Origin: Polaromonas sp. YR568
Lineage (GTDB): Bacteria > Pseudomonadota > Gammaproteobacteria > Burkholderiales > Burkholderiaceae_C
DNA: 64,000 bases
Assembly: GCF_900116715.1 (NCBI RefSeq)
Contig: NZ_FPBM01000007.1
Coordinates: 62,001-126,000 of the forward strand
Direction of reading: 5' to 3'
The first letter of the stretch is position 1, and the number at the start of each line of letters is the position of its first letter. Position numbers and translations under genes: made by a program. Positions 42,543 through 51,374 of the stretch are shown here, piece by piece. Under the pieces are notes generated by a model. That model worked only from the letters and a program-made list of their open reading frames with translations, was not told where the DNA came from and made no database searches.

Positions 42543-43622
42543 TCAGAGCTTCTGGCTTTGCATGAAGCGGTCGAATGTGGCTTCGGTGAAACGGAACCAC
42601 AGGTTCTGGTCGCCGCGGAATTTGGAGTAGTCCGCATAGACCTTGCGCCAGTTCTCATTCTTGGCCGACAGCTCTTCGTACAGCTTCATGGATTCCTTGA
42701 AAGCCGCGTTCATGACGTCGGCCGGGAAGGGGCGCAGCTTGGCGCCCGCGCCCACCAGTTGCTTCAAGGCCGTCGGGTTCTTGGCGTCGTACTTGGCCTG
42801 CATGTCCACGTGGGCGGCGGCGCTGGCGGCTTCCACGATGGCCTTGTACTCGGGCGAGAGTGCGTCGTAGGCCTTCTGGTTGATGTACAGGTCCAGCTGC
42901 AGGCCGCCTTCCCACCAGCCGGGGTAGTAGTAATTGGGCGCCACTTTGTTAAAGCCCAGCTTCTGGTCGTCGTAGGGGCCTATCCATTCGGCGGCATCGA
43001 TGGTGCCTTTTTCCAGCGCCTGGTAAATCTCGCCGCCGGGGATGTTTTGCGGCACGCCGCCCAGGCGTTCAATGACCTTGCCGGCAAAGCCGCCGACGCG
43101 GAATTTGAGGCCCTTCATGTCGGCAATCGACTTGATTTCCTTGCGGAACCAGCCGCCCATCTGCGCGCCGGTATTGCCGCAGGGGAAGCTGATGATGTTG
43201 TACTTGGCGTAGAACTCGCGCATGAGCTTCAGGCCGTTGCCTTCGAAGGTCCAGGCGCTCATCTGGCGGCTGTTCAGGCCGAAAGGAATGGCGCCGCCGA
43301 TGGCAAAGGTTTCGTCCTTGCCGAAGAAGTAATAAGGCGCGGTGTGGGCCGCTTCGATGGAGCCCTGCTGCACGCCGTCGACCACGCCGAAAGCGGGCAT
43401 CAGCTCGCCGGCGGCATGGACGGAGATTTCAAACTTGCCGCCCGAGATCGCCTTGACGTGTTTGGCAAAGGTTTCCGCGCCGCCATAGATGGTGTCCAGG
43501 GATTTGGGGAAGCTGGACGCCAGGCGCCAGCGGACGGCGGTCTGCGCGTGAACGGCAGGCGCAACGCCTGCGGCCAGAACGCCGGCGACGCCAGCGTGCT
43601 TGATGAGGGAACGACGATCCAT
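42543..43622 (-). CDS. TRAP transporter substrate-binding protein, paralogue 3 of 3
   Basis: A 359-residue receptor with leader MDRRSLIKHAGVAGVLAAGV. It aligns end to end with paralogues 1 and 2 and is closer to paralogue 2 (KAISGGKFEISVHAAGELMP; AEWIGPYDDQKLGFNKVAPN). One residue in the ligand region differs (NYYYPGWWEGGLQLDLYI where the others have FYYYPGWWEGGPE). This could shift substrate choice. Upstream at 43737-43746 is the same GGGTAAACCC block found before the TRAP permease genes. Confidence 0.93.
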   Translation of the reverse strand: MDRRSLIKHAGVAGVLAAGVAPAVHAQTAVRWRLASSFPKSLDTIYGGAETFAKHVKAISGGKFEISVHAAGELMPAFGVVDGVQQGSIEAAHTAPYYFFGKDETFAIGGAIPFGLNSRQMSAWTFEGNGLKLMREFYAKYNIISFPCGNTGAQMGGWFRKEIKSIADMKGLKFRVGGFAGKVIERLGGVPQNIPGGEIYQALEKGTIDAAEWIGPYDDQKLGFNKVAPNYYYPGWWEGGLQLDLYINQKAYDALSPEYKAIVEAASAAAHVDMQAKYDAKNPTALKQLVGAGAKLRPFPADVMNAAFKESMKLYEELSAKNENWRKVYADYSKFRGDQNLWFRFTEATFDRFMQSQKL

Positions 43623-43784
43623 CAGGTTGACTCCGAAGTGTGAAAAAAGAAAGGCTTTTGACTGGGTGCATGCACCCGAAAGACTGCTTCTGCAGGCCTT
43701 GAGGAATTCTAGAAATGAGGGTGGTGGGGCCCGGGCGGGTAAACCCTTGAAGAGCTGACAGGAACCTGTCGGCTCCCACGCTTT

Positions 43785-43840
43785 TCACTTCGTGTAATGC
43801 GCTGTCCGCCGAGGAGCCGCTGCGCTTGCGGCCCCTGCCT
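43785..43840 (+). repeat. Possible degenerate copy C of the interspersed repeat
   Basis: TCACTTCGTGTA is identical to the repeat at 4741-4817, followed after a GC-rich stretch by TTGCGGCCCCTGCC, which matches the TGCGGCCCGGC block only in part. It lies between dxs and TRAP receptor paralogue 3. Weak support. Confidence 0.4.
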
Positions 43841-43862
43841 GGTTAAAGAGTTGAGTCCGCGC

Positions 43863-45770
43863 TTAAGCGACGGACTTGAGCGCGGGCTTGGCAGGCTTAT
43901 TGGTCAGCAACGCGCCGAAGCGCGTGGTGACGGCCGCTTCGATACCCGCGGCATCAAGGCCTTGCAGCGACAGCAGCTTGGCTGGGTCGCCGTGTTCGAT
44001 GAACTCGTCTTTCAGGCCCAGGTGCAGCACGGGCGTGGCGATGCCTGCGGCTTGCAGGGCTTCGCTGACGGCGCTGCCGGCGCCGCCCATGATGGCGCCT
44101 TCTTCGACCGTGACGAGGGCTTCATGGCTGGCGGCCACTTTGAGCAGCAGTTCGGTGTCCAGCGGTTTGGCCCAGCGCATGTTGACGACGGTGGCGCCGA
44201 GTTTCTCGGCCGCTTGCAGGGCCGAGTACAGCAGCGTGCCAAAGGCCAGGATGGCAACGCCCGCGCCTTCGCGGCGGATTTCGCCCTTGGCGAAGGGCAG
44301 CGGCTCCAGGCCGGCTTCGGGTTCGATGCCGGCGCCGGCGCCGCGCGGGTAACGCACGGCCACCGGGTGGTTTTGCGCAAAGGCGGAGCTGAGCAGCTGG
44401 CGGCATTCGCGCTCATCGGCCGGGCAGGCCACGCTCATATTGGGAATGCAGCGCAGGAAAGGAATGTCGTAGGCGCCCGCATGGGTGGCGCCGTCGGCGC
44501 CGACCAGGCCGGCGCGGTCCAGCGCAAACACGACAGGCAGGTTTTGCAAGGCCACATCGTGGATCAGCTGGTCGTAACCGCGCTGCAGAAAGGTCGAATA
44601 AATCGCGACCACGGGCTTGAGCCCTTCGCAGGCCATGCCGGCCGCAAAGGTCACGGCGTGTTGCTCGGCAATGCCGACATCGTGGTAACGCTCAGGAAAG
44701 CGCCTGTGGAACTCGACCATGCCCGAGCCTTCGCGCATGGCCGGCGTGATGCCGACCAGTCGGCTGTCTTGCACGGCCATGTCGCACAGCCACTGGCCGA
44801 AGACCTGGGTGAAAGTCTGCTTGGCCGGTGCTGCCGCCTTTTGCAGGCCCATGGCCGGGTCGAACTTGCCGGGGCCGTGATAGGCGATAGGGTCGGCTTC
44901 GGCGAGCTTGTAGCCCTGCCCTTTTTTGGTGACCACATGCAGGAACTGCGGGCCGCCCTGGGTGTCCATCAGGTGCTTGATGTTTTCCAGCGTGGGCACC
45001 AGCGACTCGAGGTCGTGGCCGTCGATGGGGCCGATGTAGTTAAAGCCGAAGTTTTCAAACAGCGTGGCCGGCACCACCATGCCTTTGGCGTGCGACTCCA
45101 GCCGCTTGGCCAGCTCGAGCAAGGGCGGCGCCACGCGCAGCACCTGTTTGCCCACTTGCCGGGCCGATGCGTAGAAGCGCCCGCTCATCAACTGGGCGAG
45201 GTAGCGGTTCAGCGCGCCCACCGGCGGGCTGATGCTCATGTCGTTGTCGTTGAGCACCACCAGCAGCTTGCAGTGGTCGTGCACACCCGCGTTGTTCAGC
45301 GCTTCAAAGGCCATGCCGGCGCTCATGGCGCCGTCGCCGATGATGGCGACCGCGTGGCGGTTTTCACCTTTTTGCTGGGCGGCCAGCGCCATGCCCAGCG
45401 CGGCGGAAATCGAGGTCGACGAATGCGCCGTGCCGAAGGTGTCGTATTCGCTCTCGTCGCGGCGCGGAAAACCCGACAGCCCGCCGAACTGGCGAAGGCT
45501 GCCCATGCGCTCGCGCCGGCCGGTCAGGATTTTGTGCGGATAGGTCTGGTGGCCCACGTCCCACACCAGGCGGTCGTCGGGCGTGTTGAAGACGTAGTGC
45601 AGCGCCACCGTGAGCTCCACGGTCCCGAGGTTTGAGCTGAGGTGCCCGCCGGTCTTTGAGACGCTGTCGAGCACATAGGCGCGCAGTTCATCGGCCAGTG
45701 GTTTTAATTCGGCACGGGGCAGCCTGCGCAAATCGGCGGGGCTGTTGATGGTTTCAAGCAGTGAGTACAT
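43863..45770 (-). CDS. dxs: 1-deoxy-D-xylulose-5-phosphate synthase
   Basis: A 635-residue thiamine-diphosphate enzyme. Typical segments are [34 protein letters not shown], the ThDP motif [19 protein letters not shown], and in the second half [18 protein letters not shown] and [12 protein letters not shown]. It joins pyruvate and glyceraldehyde 3-phosphate, the first step of the MEP isoprenoid pathway. It is 67 bp downstream of ispA; xseB-ispA-dxs is a common order in proteobacteria. Confidence 0.97.
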   Translation of the reverse strand: MYSLLETINSPADLRRLPRAELKPLADELRAYVLDSVSKTGGHLSSNLGTVELTVALHYVFNTPDDRLVWDVGHQTYPHKILTGRRERMGSLRQFGGLSGFPRRDESEYDTFGTAHSSTSISAALGMALAAQQKGENRHAVAIIGDGAMSAGMAFEALNNAGVHDHCKLLVVLNDNDMSISPPVGALNRYLAQLMSGRFYASARQVGKQVLRVAPPLLELAKRLESHAKGMVVPATLFENFGFNYIGPIDGHDLESLVPTLENIKHLMDTQGGPQFLHVVTKKGQGYKLAEADPIAYHGPGKFDPAMGLQKAAAPAKQTFTQVFGQWLCDMAVQDSRLVGITPAMREGSGMVEFHRRFPERYHDVGIAEQHAVTFAAGMACEGLKPVVAIYSTFLQRGYDQLIHDVALQNLPVVFALDRAGLVGADGATHAGAYDIPFLRCIPNMSVACPADERECRQLLSSAFAQNHPVAVRYPRGAGAGIEPEAGLEPLPFAKGEIRREGAGVAILAFGTLLYSALQAAEKLGATVVNMRWAKPLDTELLLKVAASHEALVTVEEGAIMGGAGSAVSEALQAAGIATPVLHLGLKDEFIEHGDPAKLLSLQGLDAAGIEAAVTTRFGALLTNKPAKPALKSVA

Positions 45771-45837
45771 CGTGTGTGTCGTTGTTATGGCGAGGCCGCG
45801 TCCTCTGTCCCTGGTGTTGTCTGTCGCGGGTCAAGCT

Positions 45838-46758
45838 TTAGTGATGACGGTTGACGAGCATGTCGGCCAGCGCGCGCAGGGCGTCGGTATGGCCCAGCCC
45901 GCTGGCGTCCAGGCTGGCCAGGGCTTTGGCCAGCAATTGCTGCGCATAGGTTTTGGACGCCTCCAGCCCCATCAGCGAGACGAAAGTGGGCTTGTCCTGC
46001 GCGGCATCCTTGCCGGCGGTCTTGCCCAGCGTGGCCGAGTCGGCCGTCACGTCCAGGATGTCGTCGACCACCTGAAAGGCCAGGCCGACTGCCGCGCCGT
46101 AGTCGCGCAAGGCGCTTTGCGCGGCAGGGCTGGCGGCGCCGCAGGCCGCGCCCATCATGACGCTGCCCTCAAGCAGGGCGCCGGTTTTCAGGCGGTGCAT
46201 CTCGTGCAGTTGCTGCGAATTCAGCGGCATGCCCACACTGGCCAGGTCAATCGCCTGGCCGCCGGCCATGCCCTGAAAGCCCGCAGCCTGGGCCAGCATG
46301 CGGCACAGGCGCGCCTGCGTGGCGGCATCGACGGAGCCGTCTTCAGGGGTGAGGAATTCAAAAGCCAAAGCCTGCAACGCGTCGCCGGCGAGCAATGCCT
46401 GGGCCTGGCCGAACTTGACGTGCACCGTGGGCTTGCCGCGGCGAAGCACATCGTTGTCCATGCAGGGCATGTCGTCGTGCACCAGTGAATAAGCGTGAAT
46501 CAGCTCCACCGCGCAGGCAGCCCGCAAGGCGGCCTGGGCATTGCCGTCAACGGCTTCGCAGGCCGCCATGACCAGCAGCGGCCGCAAGCGCTTGCCGCCG
46601 TCGAGCACGGCATAACGCATGGCGTCGCCCAGGCCCGCAGGCGCGGGCGCGGCGGTGGGGCATGCCACCCAGCGGGACAATGCCTGCTCGACGGTGGCCA
46701 GCTGTTTGGCACTCCAGGCGCTCAGCGTGAACAGGGGCAGTTTTTCAGGGGCGTTCAA
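45838..46758 (-). CDS. ispA: Polyprenyl (farnesyl) diphosphate synthase
   Basis: A 306-residue trans-prenyltransferase. I place the start at a TTG (46758, MNAPEKLPLFTLSAW), preceded by AAGAGA; the open frame further upstream runs into xseB and has no family similarity. The first Asp-rich motif is VHDDMPCMD, the second DDILDVT; GGKRLRPLL and SLMGLEASK are also typical. It makes farnesyl diphosphate from isopentenyl and dimethylallyl diphosphates in the cytoplasm. It lies 62 bp after xseB and 67 bp before dxs. Confidence 0.95.
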   Translation of the reverse strand: MNAPEKLPLFTLSAWSAKQLATVEQALSRWVACPTAAPAPAGLGDAMRYAVLDGGKRLRPLLVMAACEAVDGNAQAALRAACAVELIHAYSLVHDDMPCMDNDVLRRGKPTVHVKFGQAQALLAGDALQALAFEFLTPEDGSVDAATQARLCRMLAQAAGFQGMAGGQAIDLASVGMPLNSQQLHEMHRLKTGALLEGSVMMGAACGAASPAAQSALRDYGAAVGLAFQVVDDILDVTADSATLGKTAGKDAAQDKPTFVSLMGLEASKTYAQQLLAKALASLDASGLGHTDALRALADMLVNRHH

Positions 46759-46820
46759 TCGGGGTCTCTTGTTGTAGGGGGTCAAAAAGAAAGAGCAGGG
46801 GCCGGCACAAGGCGCCGCGC

Positions 46821-47078
46821 CTACTCCTGCACCCAGGGCTTGAGTTCCGTGCCTTCCAGCACCTTGATCTGGTTTTCCACGGCTTCGAGCTTGTCCTTGC
46901 AAAACTTCAGCAGCTGCGCGCCGCGCTGGTAGCCGGTCAGCAGCTGGTCCAGCGGCAACTGGCCGGACTCCAGGCTGTCCACCAGCCCTTCGAGTTCCTG
47001 CAGGGCCGCCTCATAAGTGGCAGGCAATGCCGGGGCGGCAGCAGGAGCGGAGGCGGAAGATGTTGAGCTTTTGGCCAT
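46821..47078 (-). CDS. xseB: Exodeoxyribonuclease VII small subunit
   Basis: An 85-residue protein from the ATG at 47078 ([26 protein letters not shown] is its opening, in pieces). The XseB core follows: [39 protein letters not shown]. The Ala/Ser-rich N-terminal tail is a little longer than in E. coli. It forms the small subunit of exonuclease VII with XseA, which is not in the window. It is first of the xseB-ispA-dxs set. Confidence 0.93.
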   Translation of the reverse strand: MAKSSTSSASAPAAAPALPATYEAALQELEGLVDSLESGQLPLDQLLTGYQRGAQLLKFCKDKLEAVENQIKVLEGTELKPWVQE

Positions 47079-47337
47079 GTTTTTGGGGTGAAAGCCTGAT
47101 TTTAGGCCGTTGGGGGCTTTTGCAGGCCCCGCAGAGCCGGGTTGCAAATGCAATATTCCCATTATCCAGTGGCCGCGCCTTAAGCCCCCCGAATTCACCC
47201 CCCGCGGGTACAATTGATAACAGTTCTCGATAGCAGCGGAGCCCCCGCTGCGGGATACCCGGCCTTGTTTCACCCGTGGGCTGCCGCTCAGCCCGCTTCC
47301 CTCGCTTGTCAACTGCCTCCAAGCCCTGCGCGGCGGC

Positions 47338-48474
47338 ATGTTCACCGAAATTTGCATGTCTGATCTCAGCCTTCGTCTCCTGCAGGCCACCAGCCAGCTT
47401 CCCATTTCCAGCTATTTTGATGCGGGCCTGTTTGAGCGGGAGCAGCAAAAGCTGTTTGCGCGCGGGCCGCGCTACCTGGGCCACGAGCTGGCGGTGCCCG
47501 AGCTGGGCGACTACTACGCCCTGCCGCACGAAGGCGAAGGCCGCGCGCTGGTGCGCAACGCTTCGGGGATCGAGCTGATCTCCAATGTCTGCCGGCACCG
47601 CCAGTCGACCATGCTGCAGGGCCGCGGCAACACCGGCAGCAACATCGTCTGCCCGCTGCACCGCTGGACTTACAACACCTCGGGCGAGCTCATAGGCGCG
47701 CCGCACTTCGAGATCGACCCCTGCCTGAACCTGAACCGCTACAAAACCACGACCTGGAACGGCCTGGTGTTTGAAGACAACGGCCGCGACGTCGCCGCCG
47801 AAATGTCGCAGCTCGCCACTTTCTCCGACCTCGACTTTTCGGGCTACCAGCTCGACAAGGTGCACCTGCACGAGTGCAACTACAACTGGAAAACCTTCAT
47901 CGAGGTCTACCTGGAGGACTACCACGTCGGCCCCTTCCACCCCGGGCTGGGCGGCTTTGTCACCACCGACGACCTGCGCTGGCAGCTCGAATCCGACTAC
48001 TCGGTGCAGACCGTGGGCGTGTCGGACAAGCTGGGCAAGCCCGGCACCGACACCTACAAAAAATGGCACGACGTGGTGCTGCAGTACCGCAAGGGCGTGC
48101 CGCCCAAGTACGGCGCGATCTGGCTCACCTACTACCCGCACGTGATGATCGAGTGGTACCCGCATGTGCTGGTGGTCAGCACGCTGCATCCGCAGGGGCC
48201 CGACAAAACGCTCAACGTGGTCGAGTTTTTCTACCCTGAAGAGATCTGCGCCTTCGAGCGCGAATTCATCGAAGCCCAGCAGGCCGCCTACATGGAGACC
48301 TGCGTGGAAGACGACGAGATCGCCCTGCGCATGGACGCCGGCCGCAAGGCGCTGATGATTCGCGGCGACAACGAGTTCGGCCCCTACCAGAGCCCCATGG
48401 AAGACGGCATGCAGCACTTTCACGAGTGGTACCGCCGCGAAATGGGCGCCAGCAAGACCACGCAGATGATTTGA
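47338..48474 (+). CDS. Rieske-type aromatic ring-hydroxylating oxygenase, large subunit
   Basis: A 378-residue protein (start could also be the ATG at 47356, MSDLSLRLL; neither has a clear ribosome site). The Rieske cluster ligands are C85/H87 (NVCRHRQS) and C105/H108 (VCPLHRWTY). The mononuclear iron site has H196 and H201 ([12 protein letters not shown]). This is the oxygenase component of a two- or three-part system; no reductase or ferredoxin gene is near, so the partner is elsewhere. Substrate unknown. A TACAAT -10-like box lies at 47209-47214, in an otherwise empty 260-bp upstream region. Confidence 0.92.
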   Translation: MFTEICMSDLSLRLLQATSQLPISSYFDAGLFEREQQKLFARGPRYLGHELAVPELGDYYALPHEGEGRALVRNASGIELISNVCRHRQSTMLQGRGNTGSNIVCPLHRWTYNTSGELIGAPHFEIDPCLNLNRYKTTTWNGLVFEDNGRDVAAEMSQLATFSDLDFSGYQLDKVHLHECNYNWKTFIEVYLEDYHVGPFHPGLGGFVTTDDLRWQLESDYSVQTVGVSDKLGKPGTDTYKKWHDVVLQYRKGVPPKYGAIWLTYYPHVMIEWYPHVLVVSTLHPQGPDKTLNVVEFFYPEEICAFEREFIEAQQAAYMETCVEDDEIALRMDAGRKALMIRGDNEFGPYQSPMEDGMQHFHEWYRREMGASKTTQMI

Positions 48475-48566
48475 GAGATGGTCTGAGAACCCGTCAACGT
48501 GCAAGCCGCCGAGACCGCGTATAGGATGGCTGCAGTCCCACACATTGGGGCCGCAGCCATTTTTCA

Positions 48567-48613
48567 TTTCACCCTTCCCTCCCCTCCTTCCCCTCCTTCC
48601 CTTCCTTCCCTTT
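48567..48613 (+). repeat. Polypyrimidine tract before the EamA gene
   Basis: Runs of CCCTT, CCTCC and TTCCC with almost no purines over about 45 bases, ending 16 bp before the EamA start. The usual purine-rich ribosome site is missing from this leader. Such tracts arise by slippage; any function is unknown. Confidence 0.6.
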
Positions 48614-48629
48614 AAGCCCACCGCCCGCC

Positions 48630-49532
48630 ATGCAAGCCTTCTGGATGCTTTTTTCCTCGTTCATGTTTGCCACCATGGGGGTCTGCGTCAAGTTCGCTTC
48701 CGAGCACTTCAACAGCGCCGAGCTGGTGTTTTACCGCGGCGTGCTGGGCATCCTCTTCATGGCCGCCTACGCCCGCGCCCAGGGCATCACGCTGCGCACC
48801 CGCTACCCGGCGATGCATGCCTGGCGCAGCCTGATCGGCGTGATGTCGCTGTCGGCCTGGTTCTACGCCATTGCCCACCTGCCGCTGGCGACCGCCATGA
48901 CGCTCAATTACATGAGCAGTGTCTGGATTGCCGCCTTTCTGGTCGGCGGCGCGCTGATGCTGGGCAAGGCCGGGCAAAAAGGCCCGAGCCAGGGGCCCCT
49001 GGTCATGGCCATCCTCGCGAGTTTTATCGGCGTGGTCATGCTGCTGCGCCCCGCCATCGACCAGAACCAGACTTTTGCCGGCCTGGTAGGCCTGATGTCG
49101 GGCCTGGGCGCCGCCTTTGCCTATATGCAGGTGATGGCGATTGCGCGCATGGGCGAGCCTGAAACGCGCACCGTGTTTTATTTTGCCGTCGGCACCGCGG
49201 TGGCCGGCTCGCTGGGCATGGCGGTGATGGGCATCACGCCCTGGAACTGGCAGCACGCGCTGTGGCTGCCGCCCATAGGCATCCTGGCTTCGCTGGGCCA
49301 GCTGGCCATGACCAAGGCCTACTCCATGTCGGAGAACCACGGCGGCACGCTGATGGTGGCCAACCTGCAGTACTCGGGCATTGTGTTTGCGGCCATCTAC
49401 AGCCTCATCCTGTTTGGCGACAATATCCCCTGGATCGGCTGGGCCGGCATGGCGCTCATCATCGTGAGCGCGATTGCCGCGACCGTGCTGCGCGCCCGCG
49501 CTGCGCCGAACGCCCCGGCTGAAGAACACTAA
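48630..49532 (+). CDS. EamA/DMT family transporter
   Basis: A 300-residue membrane protein with about ten helices arranged as two EamA repeats (first FKFASEHFNSAELVFYRGV-like block with LAWRSLIGVMSLSAWFYA; second LMSGLGAAFAYMQVMAIARMGEPE and MTKAYSMSENHGGTLMVANLQYS). Members export amino acids or other metabolites, or take up nucleotide sugars; the substrate here cannot be told. It is followed after 10 bp by a sulfurtransferase gene, so they are co-transcribed. Its leader is the pyrimidine tract at 48567-48613. Confidence 0.92.
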   Translation: MQAFWMLFSSFMFATMGVCVKFASEHFNSAELVFYRGVLGILFMAAYARAQGITLRTRYPAMHAWRSLIGVMSLSAWFYAIAHLPLATAMTLNYMSSVWIAAFLVGGALMLGKAGQKGPSQGPLVMAILASFIGVVMLLRPAIDQNQTFAGLVGLMSGLGAAFAYMQVMAIARMGEPETRTVFYFAVGTAVAGSLGMAVMGITPWNWQHALWLPPIGILASLGQLAMTKAYSMSENHGGTLMVANLQYSGIVFAAIYSLILFGDNIPWIGWAGMALIIVSAIAATVLRARAAPNAPAEEH

Positions 49533-49542
49533 GGAGCTTCCC

Positions 49543-50442
49543 ATGAGCTACACCACCCTGATTTCCGCAGAGCAGCTGCAAGCCCTGGTCAAATCGGCCA
49601 AGCCCCTGCGTATCTTCGACTGCACCTTTGATTTGATGAAACCCAGCGCCGGGCAAGAGCAATACCTCGCCTCGCACATTCCCGGCGCCGTGTATGCCAA
49701 CCTGGACACCGCGCTCAGCGCCAAGCACGGCGTGCCGGGCGCGCACGGTGTGATCACCGCCAGCGGCGCCGACGCCCCCGCGTCGGGCGGCCGTCACCCG
49801 CTGCCCAACCGCGAGAAGTTCGCGACCTGGCTGTCCAGTGTTGGTTTGGCCAACGACATGCAGGCCGTGGTGTACGACCGCAACGGCGCCAACTACTGCG
49901 GGCGTCTGTGGTGGATGCTCAAATGGGCCGGCCATGAAAACGTCGCCGTGCTCGACGGCGGGCTGCAGGCCTGGCAGGCCGCAGGCGGCGCCGTCAACAG
50001 CGGCGAAGAGCCCGCGCACTTCCAGGCGAATTTCCTGCTGGCGCCGGCCAGGGCTTCCCTGGTGTCGGTGCAGACCGTGGCCGAGCAGCTCGGCAGGCCG
50101 GCGCAGACCCTGGTTGATGCACGCGCCACGCCCCGCTTCAAAGGCGAGGTCGAGCCGCTGGACCCGGTGGCGGGCCACATCCCGGGCGCGCTGAACCGCC
50201 CTTTCAGCCAGAACATCGGGCCCGACGGCAAGTTCAAACCAGCCGCGCAGCTCAAGGCCGAGTTTGAAACCCTGCTGGCCGGGCGCGACCCGGCGACCGT
50301 GGTTCATCACTGCGGCAGCGGCGTCAGCGCCGTGCCCAACCTGATCGCGATGGAAGTCGCCGGCCTGGGAAGGACTGGGCTGTACGCCGGCAGCTGGAGC
50401 GACTGGTGCAGCAACCCGGAGCGGCCGGTGGCGCAGGGCTGA
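49543..50442 (+). CDS. Sulfurtransferase (3-mercaptopyruvate sulfurtransferase/rhodanese type)
   Basis: A 299-residue, two-domain rhodanese from the ATG at 49543 (AAGGAG upstream). The N-terminal domain is the inactive type (VYDRNGANYCGRLWWML, HVAVLDGGLQAW-like block). The C-terminal loop is HHCGSGVSA, and the CGSGV form points to mercaptopyruvate sulfurtransferase rather than rhodanese (CRKGV). It moves sulfane sulfur to acceptors in the cytoplasm. It is coupled to the EamA permease gene; terminator at 50460-50494. Confidence 0.93.
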   Translation: MSYTTLISAEQLQALVKSAKPLRIFDCTFDLMKPSAGQEQYLASHIPGAVYANLDTALSAKHGVPGAHGVITASGADAPASGGRHPLPNREKFATWLSSVGLANDMQAVVYDRNGANYCGRLWWMLKWAGHENVAVLDGGLQAWQAAGGAVNSGEEPAHFQANFLLAPARASLVSVQTVAEQLGRPAQTLVDARATPRFKGEVEPLDPVAGHIPGALNRPFSQNIGPDGKFKPAAQLKAEFETLLAGRDPATVVHHCGSGVSAVPNLIAMEVAGLGRTGLYAGSWSDWCSNPERPVAQG

Positions 50443-50459
50443 CGCGCACCCCTCAAACA

Positions 50460-50494
50460 AAAGCCACCAGGCATGGGCACTGGTGGCTTTTTTT
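50460..50494. terminator. Rho-independent terminator after the sulfurtransferase
   Basis: AAAGCCACCAG, loop of nine bases, CTGGTGGCTTT followed by a T-run to 50494. With an A-run on the left it may also stop transcription of the minus-strand lipoprotein gene. Confidence 0.9.
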
Positions 50495-50526
50495 ATTGCC
50501 GGTGCAAAAACCGGGGGCAGTACGCG

Positions 50527-50802
50527 TTATTTGGTGCTGCCGCTGGCAGGCGTGCCGGCCGGTGTGACACCCGCATTCGCCGCTGCGGCGCTGGCGCCAG
50601 GCGTCGGCGTGGCACTGGTGTCGGTGGATGATGGCGTGGTGGACGGCATGGACGAAGTCGATGGCGTTGTCGCGGCAGGCGTCGATGACGATGAAGGTGT
50701 TGCGCCGGTGTCCTCCACCTTTTTGCCACAGGCGCCCAGTGCCAGCAAAGCGGCCAATGCGACGGCCGTAGCGGCAGCGGGTTTGAATTTGGATGCGAGC
50801 AT
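50527..50802 (-). CDS. Small Ser/Thr/Pro-rich lipoprotein
   Basis: A 91-residue protein with a type II signal peptide: hydrophobic TAVALAALLALGACGKK with the lipobox LGAC (Cys at residue 25). The mature part is low-complexity, almost only Ser, Thr, Pro, Ala and Gly. It would be anchored to the inner or outer membrane and act as a spacer or surface tether. No family is recognised. It has its own upstream region and faces the sulfurtransferase gene. Confidence 0.75.
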   Translation of the reverse strand: MLASKFKPAAATAVALAALLALGACGKKVEDTGATPSSSSTPAATTPSTSSMPSTTPSSTDTSATPTPGASAAAANAGVTPAGTPASGSTK

Positions 50803-51009
50803 GTCTGTTTCCTTTTATAAAAGCGATGAAAGATGAATCAAAGAACCGATCGTCTGTGATCGTGACCGTTATCGTCTGAACTTGGGCTGCAAGGTTTGAC
50901 GCCAGCCAGATTTCAATTTAGCCGGGCGCCCGGGCTGGCCCGCATGAGACGGCTTCCCACAGGGCTGTAGGGCTTCTTCGCCATACGCGTGCGGTGTCGT
51001 GCGGTGCCT

Positions 51010-51210
51010 TTAGCTTGCGCCGTCAAAACGTCCGTGCCCTGTCAGGCGAATGCGCTTGTGCGGGTTGTCCAGCCGTGCACCCGAATTGGGGCCCGCGCCG
51101 CGGCTGCTGCGGGAGCCGTTGTCGGGCCTGTCGCCCACCAGGCCCTTGGACGGGCTGGGCTCGGGGCGGTGGGCGCTGTAGGTGCGCGGTGAGTGGTCGC
51201 TGATTTTCAT
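51010..51210 (-). CDS. Small hypothetical protein, 66 residues
   Basis: From the ATG at 51210, MKISDHSPRTYSAHRPEPSP, with a very good ribosome site (AAGGAGG, 5 bases before the start). The chain is polar and rich in Arg, Gly and Ser, with no membrane segment and probably disordered. No family is recognised. The ribosome site is the main support. Confidence 0.5.
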   Translation of the reverse strand: MKISDHSPRTYSAHRPEPSPSKGLVGDRPDNGSRSSRGAGPNSGARLDNPHKRIRLTGHGRFDGAS

Positions 51211-51374
51211 GTTGGCCTCCTTGGCTTGCAGGGCGTGGCCTCCTGGCTCCGAAGAGTATTGGCCATGCAGTTCGGGCACGCGTTCGGTATGTTCGCGTGC
51301 TGCGCTTGATTCACTCTAAAAGGCAGCCCTGCCGGTGGGTGTAGGCAATGCCTTCCGATGATGTAGGAAGCTTC

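Noticed and set aside
43797..45635. Plus-strand frame of 612 codons
   Set aside because: Antisense to dxs, which is complete and conserved.
47011..48621. Minus-strand frame of 536 codons
   Set aside because: Antisense to the Rieske oxygenase gene; would also run through the start of xseB.
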